A DNA stretch of 12,808 bases. Source: Arenicellales bacterium. GTDB taxonomy: Bacteria > Pseudomonadota > Gammaproteobacteria > BMS3Bbin11. The translations under genes were made by a program, and so were the position numbers. The stretch covers positions 1 to 12,808 of the forward strand of contig JARFQC010000217.1 in NCBI GenBank assembly GCA_029287965.1. The letters are read 5' to 3'. The notes below the pieces were generated by a model, which worked only from the letters and a program-made list of their open reading frames with translations, ran no database searches and was not told where the DNA came from. Below, one piece after another: positions 8,230-12,808 of the stretch (the first letter of the stretch is position 1; each line of letters starts with the position of its first letter).

Positions 8230-9449
8230 CTGGAAAATTCCTCGTTATCGAGTTCGACCGCCTCCAGCAGCATGGCGGCAATTTCGGGCATGGCATGATT
8301 GACACGGTTCCAGTTCGGGACGAATGGGATGTCCATCGGCTTGTCGAGAAACTTCTCACCAGCCTTCATGATGTTCTTGGCAAACAGCTCGACAGTCTGT
8401 TCTTCCTTGTGGATATCCAGTTCCAGGCCATTGATCAAAGCGTCGTTACGATAGGTTTCTATGAAGTCGAGACCGATGCGGTAATAGGTAGCCTTGAGCG
8501 TGCGGAAGCTGCCCTTGGAAAAAACCACACCATGCGTTGCCAGCTTGCGGAAGATGGCCATCGAAATGTCCATGGACATTTTTGACAGGCCTTTCTTTGC
8601 ATCGTCCAGCGAGACTTCCTGGTGTTTGTGATCGTAGGTATCGGCGATGTCGACCTGGCAAATATGATTGGTAGCGTAGTTGCGATGCATTTCCGACAGC
8701 ACACCGATTTCCAGCCCCCAGTCGCTGGGGATGCGCATCTCGCGAATCACATCGGTACGCATGGAGAATTCACCAGACAACGGATAACGGAAGCTGTCCA
8801 TGAATTCGAGGTATTCGATCGGGCCGAGCATCTTCTTCAATGCCCGAATGAGGGGTGTCACGAGCAGGCGGCTGACACGACCGTTCAGCTTGCCCTCGGC
8901 AGCGCGGGCATAATATCCCTTGCAGAACTGATAGGAAAAATTCGGGTTGGCCACCGGATACATCAATCGCGCGAGCAGGTTTCTGTCATATGTCAGGATA
9001 TCGCAGTCATGCAGACCCACCGCGCTGCACCGGCCTGCAGCCAGCACATAACCCAGCGAGTACCAGACATTACGGCCCTTGCCCTTCTCCGTCGGTGCCA
9101 GGTCCTCGTCGCGCAGCAACGAATGGATACGCTTCATGCGTGGTCCGTCATTCCACAGGACGCGGTGATGTTGCGGCAGACGCGACATGAACTGCAGGGC
9201 GTGGCGATATTCTTCTTCGCTGGCGCGGTCCAGGCCAATCACGATACCGGTCAGGTACGGCACTTCGCAGAGGTGGTCGACAATGTTCGACAACGCCGGC
9301 CCTGCCAGTTCCGAGTAGAGACTCGGCAGCACCAGCGACATCGGCCGCCTGGTACCAAATTGAACCAGTTCTGCCTCGATGTCTTCCAGCGGGCGGTTGG
9401 AGATATTATGCAGCGTCGTAATGACGCCGTTCTGATAGAAATCACTCAT
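8226..9449 (-). CDS. gpgS: Glucosyl-3-phosphoglycerate synthase (GT81)
   Basis: This cytoplasmic retaining glycosyltransferase is predicted to move glucose from an NDP-glucose to 3-phosphoglycerate, giving glucosyl-3-phosphoglycerate, the first step to glucosylglycerate. The 407 residues carry a GT-A fold. SLVLPSLYSEL (about 38-48) starts the nucleotide-binding part, GKGRNVWYSLGYVLA (123-137) follows, and the metal-binding DxD is Asp148-Cys-Asp150 in GLHDCDILTYDR. The segments YPLSGEFSM (222-230), DWGLEIGVLSE (243-253) and DTYDHKHQ (270-277) match the acceptor and catalytic regions of GpgS proteins. The ATG start lies inside the end of the phosphatase gene (8-base overlap) with AGGAG ten bases upstream. 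Its stop overlaps the phosphorylase start. The donor nucleotide cannot be told from sequence. A mannosyl analogue is possible but less likely, since mannosyl-3-phosphoglycerate synthases belong to GT55. Confidence 0.92.
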   Translation of the reverse strand: MSDFYQNGVITTLHNISNRPLEDIEAELVQFGTRRPMSLVLPSLYSELAGPALSNIVDHLCEVPYLTGIVIGLDRASEEEYRHALQFMSRLPQHHRVLWNDGPRMKRIHSLLRDEDLAPTEKGKGRNVWYSLGYVLAAGRCSAVGLHDCDILTYDRNLLARLMYPVANPNFSYQFCKGYYARAAEGKLNGRVSRLLVTPLIRALKKMLGPIEYLEFMDSFRYPLSGEFSMRTDVIREMRIPSDWGLEIGVLSEMHRNYATNHICQVDIADTYDHKHQEVSLDDAKKGLSKMSMDISMAIFRKLATHGVVFSKGSFRTLKATYYRIGLDFIETYRNDALINGLELDIHKEEQTVELFAKNIMKAGEKFLDKPMDIPFVPNWNRVNHAMPEIAAMLLEAVELDNEEFSS

Positions 9450-10323
9450 TACGGGACTGCTCCTGCTTGTCGGCCATTGTTTCTGCTATTAGCAGGATGG
9501 CCTGGTTCCAGCCTTCCGGCCCTTCCAGGTCAGTTACCGGGCAGCCTGCTTCCAGTGCTGAGGCCGGTGGTTGGTGCACGGGTGATCGTACCACGATCCC
9601 GATATCTGCTCGCGTTAACATCGCCGAATCGTTGTCACTGTCACCGAGCGCCAGGGTGCACACTCGCATATCATGATCCTGCATGTACATCTTGCGCAGC
9701 CACATCAATGCGGCCCCCTTGTCACCGGAGGCCATAACATGGATGAAGCGTCCGCCGCGCAGCGTGAAGAGACCCGCTCCATTGAGAAGACGGGAAAAAC
9801 GCGCCCACGCTGCTGCGCTGTCTTCCCAGGCCAGCGGTTCACTGAAATACCGGCTGCGGGCCAGGCCGGCGGCCTGGCGGGACAGCCCTGTCCGCTGCAT
9901 GACTTCATCATCATCCATTTCCGAAAAGCCGGTAAAGCGAACGCCGCTTTGCTCGCGCAGACGATGCAGCGTCTCCAGTATTCCAGCAAGCGGCGGGCCG
10001 AAAGACTTCAGGCGTACACCGTCATCCAGCGGCAACTCTGCGTCAGCTGTGGCGAAGTAGCCGTCAGGAATAATAATTCCGGCGCCGTTCTCAACGATGT
10101 ACGGGAAATCGAGCCCGAGTTCCCCGGTCAGCGCCTGGATCTCGCTGCGTGTCTTGCTCGATGTCAGTATCAGCGGCACTTCCGCCTCGCTCAGAAGCTT
10201 GAGCGCCGGCATCGCTGCCGTGTAGCTGTAGTCGTGGTGATCCAGCAGTGTGCCGTCCAGGTCGCTGAACACCAGCAGCCCGGACAGGCTGCGGCAATGT
10301 GCCGTTAACACAGGAGCCTTCAT
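9442..10323 (-). CDS. HAD-IIB phosphatase, glucosyl-3-phosphoglycerate (MPGP-like) phosphatase
   Basis: This is predicted to remove the phosphate from glucosyl-3-phosphoglycerate and so release glucosylglycerate. The 293-residue protein is a HAD-superfamily phosphatase with a C2B-type cap, of the mannosyl-3-phosphoglycerate phosphatase group. Motif I is FSDLDGTLL (Asp21 nucleophile, Asp23), motif II is LTSSKTR (Ser55/Ser56), motif III is probably Lys202 in SGDKGAAL and motif IV is LGDSDND (Asp228, Asp232). The cap lies between about residues 85 and 190. Enzymes of this group often accept both glucosyl and mannosyl substrates; the adjacent GT81 synthase points to glucosyl here. It is the first gene of the cassette, with ATG at 10323 and a GAGG ten bases upstream. 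Unlike the actinobacterial GpgP, which belongs to the histidine phosphatase superfamily, this one is of the HAD type. Confidence 0.9.
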   Translation of the reverse strand: MKAPVLTAHCRSLSGLLVFSDLDGTLLDHHDYSYTAAMPALKLLSEAEVPLILTSSKTRSEIQALTGELGLDFPYIVENGAGIIIPDGYFATADAELPLDDGVRLKSFGPPLAGILETLHRLREQSGVRFTGFSEMDDDEVMQRTGLSRQAAGLARSRYFSEPLAWEDSAAAWARFSRLLNGAGLFTLRGGRFIHVMASGDKGAALMWLRKMYMQDHDMRVCTLALGDSDNDSAMLTRADIGIVVRSPVHQPPASALEAGCPVTDLEGPEGWNQAILLIAETMADKQEQSRNE

Positions 10324-10347
10324 AGCAACGTGACCTCACCACAAGTA

Positions 10348-10357
10348 TTCATATGAA
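10348..10357. promoter_or_regulatory. Perfect 10-bp palindrome before the glucosylglycerate cassette
   Basis: TTCATATGAA at 10348-10357 is a perfect dyad 25 bases upstream of the phosphatase ATG. Its position in the only gap ahead of the cassette makes it a candidate operator. No convincing sigma70 promoter accompanies it; the best pair on the minus strand, CTTACC and AATACT with 17 bases between, is weak. The binding protein, if any, is unknown. Confidence 0.25.
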
Positions 10358-10376
10358 CAAAAGGCCGGTAAGGGCC
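10356..10376 (-). terminator. Weak candidate terminator after folD
   Basis: Read on the minus strand, GGCC, a six-base loop and GGCC are followed by TTTTGTT. The stem is only four GC pairs, so termination would be partial at best. It lies 23 bases beyond the folD stop and ahead of the phosphatase gene, which leaves room for read-through from folD into the glucosylglycerate genes. Confidence 0.3.
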
Positions 10377-10398
10377 AGGTATTCTGCAACACTGGAGT

Positions 10399-11256
10399 TC
10401 AGACCTGTCTGCGCCCGGCAGCATCAACGGTGTTTTTCAGCAACATGGCCACCGTGGTCGGGCCTACGCCGCCGAGGCGGGGCGTAATCCAGCCTGCCAC
10501 GTCTGCAACGGATTCATCGACATCGGGCATCAGTCGCTTGCCTTGCCAACTGATACCGCCGCTGACGACGACACTGCCGGGTGTAATCATGTCCGGTGTC
10601 ACGATACCGGCGACGCCGGCTGCTGAAATCACGACATCTGCGCGACGCGTGTATGCACCCAGGTCGGCAATGCCCGAATGGACAACTGTGACGGCGGCAT
10701 TGGCTCCCGGCTCCTTGCTCGACAGCAGCAATGCCAGCGGCCGCCCCAATGTCGGCCCGCGCCCGATGATGACCACTTCGCGGCCGCCGATGTCGATATC
10801 GTAATGCATCAGCATGGCCTGGATGCCGGCCGGGGTGCATGGCCTGGGACCATCTTCCTGCAGCACGAGGTTGCCGAGATTGACCGGGTGCAGGCCGTCC
10901 GCGTCCTTGTCAGGCAGCATGCGCATCAAGGCCGCATTGAAATCGAGGCCGCGTGGCACGGGATACTGGATGATGTAGGCATCCACCTCGGGGTTGGTGT
11001 TGAAATCATCAACTGCAGCAATCAGGTCCGCCTGCGTTGAGGTCGCCGGCAGTTCTGCATGAAAGGAACGTATACCGACGGACTCGCAGGCCTCGTGTTT
11101 TTTCCTCACGTAGCTCGCACTGGGACCATCGTCACCGACAAGGATGGTACCGAGCCCGGGAATCACCCCGTTGGATGTCAATTCTGCGACCCGGGCACGG
11201 ACATCGCCCAGGACGGCTTCTGCGACGTCGGTGCCGCTAAGCAGTTTTGCAGTCAT
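10399..11256 (-). CDS. folD: Methylenetetrahydrofolate dehydrogenase/cyclohydrolase
   Basis: This bifunctional enzyme interconverts 5,10-methylene-THF and 10-formyl-THF with NADP(H), supplying one-carbon units in the cytoplasm. From the chosen ATG the protein has 285 residues, normal for FolD (E. coli 288). Tyr49-x3-Lys53 in SYVRKKHEA is the cyclohydrolase catalytic pair. IIQYPVP (95-101) replaces the usual QLPLP and keeps Gln97. PDKDADGLHPVNLG and the C-terminal GGVGPTTVAMLL are typical. The NADP loop reads GRGPTLGRPLALLL rather than the common GRS-x2-VG-x-P form. I start at ATG 11256 and not the longer in-frame ATG at 11355, because the extra 33 residues look non-homologous and a good promoter (11292-11320) lies inside them. 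It is divergent from the DUF6455-like gene. Confidence 0.95.
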   Translation of the reverse strand: MTAKLLSGTDVAEAVLGDVRARVAELTSNGVIPGLGTILVGDDGPSASYVRKKHEACESVGIRSFHAELPATSTQADLIAAVDDFNTNPEVDAYIIQYPVPRGLDFNAALMRMLPDKDADGLHPVNLGNLVLQEDGPRPCTPAGIQAMLMHYDIDIGGREVVIIGRGPTLGRPLALLLSSKEPGANAAVTVVHSGIADLGAYTRRADVVISAAGVAGIVTPDMITPGSVVVSGGISWQGKRLMPDVDESVADVAGWITPRLGGVGPTTVAMLLKNTVDAAGRRQV

Positions 11257-11291
11257 ATTCGTTTTCTCGTTGGATACGGGCTGAAACGGTG

Positions 11292-11320
11292 ATTCTAGTT
11301 TTCGACCTTTAATAAGGCAA
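11292..11320 (-). promoter_or_regulatory. Candidate sigma70 promoter for folD
   Basis: On the minus strand TTGCCT (11320-11315, 4/6) and TAGAAT (11297-11292, 5/6) are separated by 17 bases. Transcription would begin near 11285, about 30 bases before the folD ATG at 11256. This supports the shorter folD start. Confidence 0.55.
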
Positions 11321-11326
11321 CGACTG

Positions 11327-11340
11327 TTGACCTGCATCAA
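11327..11340. promoter_or_regulatory. Near-consensus FNR/Anr-type binding site
   Basis: TTGAC-CTGC-ATCAA matches the FNR consensus TTGAT-N4-ATCAA at 9 of 10 positions. It is centred at 11333.5 in the gap between divergent folD and the DUF6455-like gene. A -10-like GATAAC lies at 11361-11366 on the plus strand, which would put the site at about -39.5 to -41.5, the usual place for class II activation. It lies about 48 bases upstream of the predicted folD start, just behind its -35. The motif alone could occur by chance. Confidence 0.4.
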
Positions 11341-11396
11341 GGCATAGGGGCGCATGATTCGATAACGTCCCCCGAAATCATGGGAGACCGTTATAT

Positions 11397-11750
11397 ATGA
11401 GTACTGTTGGAATTGTTTTTCTGTTAGTCATCAGCCTGGTTTTGCTTGCCGTTATTGTAGGCCTGCCGCGCGACATCATCCGCAATAGCCTGAACGGCAT
11501 TATGCACCGCGAAAAGATTCTCGAACGCGTTGGCAAGCTGCGTCTGCACAAAATGCTCGCAGCACTGGGCATCGACGACAAGCAGTATGTCTACAATACG
11601 CGTCTGACCGACATCGAGACACACATGCAGCGCTGTGGTAATTGTGGGTCCAAGCAGGAATGCGACCGGCAACTGGAAGCAGACTCCCTGACAGGCGCTG
11701 ATAAATTCTGCCCCAACAACGAAGCACTCGTCAGCCAGCAGCAGAGCTGA
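11397..11750 (+). CDS. Small membrane-anchored DUF6455-like protein with four cysteines
   Basis: A 117-residue protein of unknown function. An N-terminal hydrophobic helix (about 4-22, VGIVFLLVISLVLLAVIVG) should anchor it in the inner membrane. The soluble part contains RLHKMLAALGID (49-60) and a cysteine set Cys80-x2-Cys83, Cys89 and Cys105 (MQRCGNCGSKQEC and KFCPNNEAL). This matches my recollection of the DUF6455 pattern, a short domain with conserved Cys and a final FCPN. The spacing could bind a metal or a cluster, or form disulfides, but nothing proves this. The start is ATG 11397 with GGGAGA at 11382-11387 and a 9-base spacer. It is divergent from folD and preceded by an FNR-like box. 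Topology from positive charges (KLRLHK after the helix) suggests the domain is cytoplasmic. Confidence 0.8.
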   Translation: MSTVGIVFLLVISLVLLAVIVGLPRDIIRNSLNGIMHREKILERVGKLRLHKMLAALGIDDKQYVYNTRLTDIETHMQRCGNCGSKQECDRQLEADSLTGADKFCPNNEALVSQQQS

Positions 11751-11787
11751 AGAGAACTGCACCGCGCGAGGTCTGCGCCGGCGTCTT

Positions 11788-11816
11788 GTTACACTCGAAG
11801 CAGATAATGTTATAGT
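11788..11816 (+). promoter_or_regulatory. Promoter for the SH3-domain gene (extended -10)
   Basis: GTTACA (11788-11793, 4/6) and TATAGT (11811-11816, 5/6) are separated by 17 bases. TG at 11808-11809 forms an extended -10 (TGnTATAGT). Transcription would start near 11823, about 40 bases before the TTG start of the SH3 gene. This suggests independent expression from the preceding gene. Confidence 0.6.
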
Positions 11817-11861
11817 TCAGTTTCCAGGTACGCATCACCGTAACAAGACAAGGATCTCCGA

Positions 11862-12527
11862 TTGAAACGCTTACTGCCAATCCTCCTGATTGCCGTCAGC
11901 CTGCCTGTCTGTGCAAAAACCGCCTACATTTCCGACCAGCTCAAGATCACCATGCGCAGCGGTGAAAGCACGACACACAAGGTCGTCAAAATGCTGCCCA
12001 GCGGCATGCAGGTCAATGTAGTTTCGCAAGACAGCAAAACCGGCTATTCGAAGATACGCCTGTCCAACGGCACGACAGGCTACGTCCTGACGCGCATGCT
12101 GCTTAACGAGCGTCCCGCCCGTGAACGCCTGGCCGAAGCAGAGGAACAATTGCAGGTACTCCGCCAGGAGCCGGATAAACTGGGATCGCAGCTGGCCACA
12201 TTGCAGGATAACCACCAGGCCTTACAGCTACAGTATGAATCACTGGCGCAGCAGAACGACCAGTTGAACAGTGAAATTGAATCGTTGCGACTGGCCGCAG
12301 CAGAACCGATGAGGATCGCCCGCGAGCGCGACATGGCAGTGGAAAAAAACCGCCAGCTTAACGACGAACTTGCCACACTCAAGTTGAGCAATCAGCGGCT
12401 GACCGATAAAACCGAGCAGAACTGGTTCGTGATAGGCGCGGCAGCCATTATCGTCGGCATCGTACTCGGCTTGATACTGCCCCGCCTGCGGGTCAGACGC
12501 CGCCGCTCGGAATGGGGTGACTTCTAG
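11862..12527 (+). CDS. TIGR04211-type SH3-domain membrane protein (YgiM-like)
   Basis: A 221-residue envelope protein of unknown precise role. It has a signal peptide (1-18, MKRLLPILLIAVSLPVCA) and a bacterial SH3 domain (about 21-82), with LKITMRSGESTTHKVVKMLPSG and GYSKIRLSNGTTGYV. A Gln/Glu/Leu-rich coiled coil follows (about 85-183), then a C-terminal transmembrane helix (about 188-207) and a short basic tail ending RRRRSEWGDF. This order, with the final basic and aromatic tail, is the hallmark of the TIGR04211/YgiM family of gammaproteobacteria. The SH3 domain and coiled coil should lie in the periplasm, anchored by the C-terminal helix; ligands are unknown. The start is TTG 11862: AAGGA (11850-11854) precedes it by seven bases, and it is the only start that gives a complete signal peptide. 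Confidence 0.92.
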   Translation: MKRLLPILLIAVSLPVCAKTAYISDQLKITMRSGESTTHKVVKMLPSGMQVNVVSQDSKTGYSKIRLSNGTTGYVLTRMLLNERPARERLAEAEEQLQVLRQEPDKLGSQLATLQDNHQALQLQYESLAQQNDQLNSEIESLRLAAAEPMRIARERDMAVEKNRQLNDELATLKLSNQRLTDKTEQNWFVIGAAAIIVGIVLGLILPRLRVRRRRSEWGDF

Positions 12528-12556
12528 CCCCCGCTGTAATCAGTACCCGGCTTGCC

Positions 12557-12808
12557 TCAATTTTGTTGCAGTACTGAATGTGCTGCCATGCCGGGTTTAA
12601 GTAATCCTTCCGGATTTTCCAGAATTTGCAGCCTGACTGTATTGATGGTCGCGGGTGCGACCTGCGGATCGCCATGCGCCGGGCCTGACCGGCTGCTCAC
12701 TTCAATTACCCGTGCCTTGAAACGCCTGTCAGGCCACTGATCGACCCGCACATCGGTATCCTGACCGACAGCAATATCGCCCGTTTCCAGCGCGGGAATG
12801 CGGGCATC
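12557..12808 (-). CDS. Periplasmic adaptor (membrane fusion protein), C-terminal fragment
   Basis: The minus strand is open from the window edge to a TGA at 12559-12557, giving 83 residues. The start is DARIPALETGDIAVGQ, followed by DVRVDQWPDRRFKARVIEVSS, then NTVRLQILENPEGLLKPGM and AAHSVLQQN. The VGQ-x-VRVD, F-x-A-x-V and final L(L)KPGM-x-A pattern is that of the beta-barrel domain of HlyD/RND-type membrane fusion proteins. These link an inner-membrane pump to an outer-membrane channel. The partner pump and the N-terminal part lie beyond the window, so RND, ABC (MacA-like) and HlyD types cannot be separated. The gene converges on the SH3 gene, with 29 bases between the stops. Confidence 0.7.
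   Translation of the reverse strand, partial: DARIPALETGDIAVGQDTDVRVDQWPDRRFKARVIEVSSRSGPAHGDPQVAPATINTVRLQILENPEGLLKPGMAAHSVLQQN

Noticed and set aside
8622..9737. 371-codon plus-strand open frame across gpgS and the phosphatase gene
   Set aside because: It spans two real genes on the other strand and resembles no known family.
11257..11355. Longer folD start at ATG 11355
   Set aside because: It adds 33 residues absent from FolD proteins and would place the best promoter inside the coding region.
12540..12577. 7-bp inverted repeat TCAGTAC/GTACTGA between convergent genes at the right end
   Set aside because: The 24-base loop and lack of a T-run make a terminator unlikely, and it overlaps the end of the adaptor gene; chance is enough.

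Overview
The window looks like a chromosomal segment of a gammaproteobacterium. The reasons are the sucA-sucB-lpd order, a CYTH-domain protein, a TIGR04211-type SH3 protein of the YgiM kind, and moderately high GC with uniform coding style. The genus cannot be told from sequence alone; a halophilic, marine or sulfur-oxidising lineage would fit the compatible-solute genes, but that is inference. I see no rRNA, tRNA, CRISPR array, insertion sequence or phage gene.

Layout. Positions 1-162 hold the last 53 codons of a CYTH-domain protein. A 318-base gap (163-480) carries two clear inverted repeats and a plausible sigma70 promoter. Then comes a tight plus-strand operon, sucA (481-3309), sucB (3319-4545) and lpd (4542-5981), which encodes all three subunits (E1, E2, E3) of the 2-oxoglutarate dehydrogenase complex. 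A short CbiX-type chelatase gene (6067-6432) follows on the same strand.

On the minus strand, read from 10323 down to 6475, lies a compact three-gene cassette with overlapping ends: a HAD-IIB phosphatase, a GT81 glucosyl-3-phosphoglycerate synthase and a GH13_18 phosphorylase. Together they predict synthesis of the compatible solute glucosylglycerate (NDP-glucose plus 3-phosphoglycerate, then dephosphorylation) and its recovery by phosphorolysis to glucose 1-phosphate and glycerate. This is the most interesting system in the window. folD (10399-11256), on the same strand 75 bases upstream, may be co-transcribed; its sequence is of an unusual FolD subtype.

Divergent from folD is a small membrane-anchored DUF6455-like protein with four cysteines (11397-11750). 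A near-consensus FNR/Anr box sits in the shared intergenic region. Next is a TIGR04211-type SH3 protein (11862-12527, TTG start) with its own promoter. The window ends in the C-terminal part of a minus-strand periplasmic adaptor (membrane fusion protein), 12557-12808.

The sucAB-lpd operon serves the TCA cycle. The glucosylglycerate cassette links central carbon (3-phosphoglycerate, NDP-glucose) to osmotic or nitrogen-stress physiology. No functional link between the two is visible beyond proximity.
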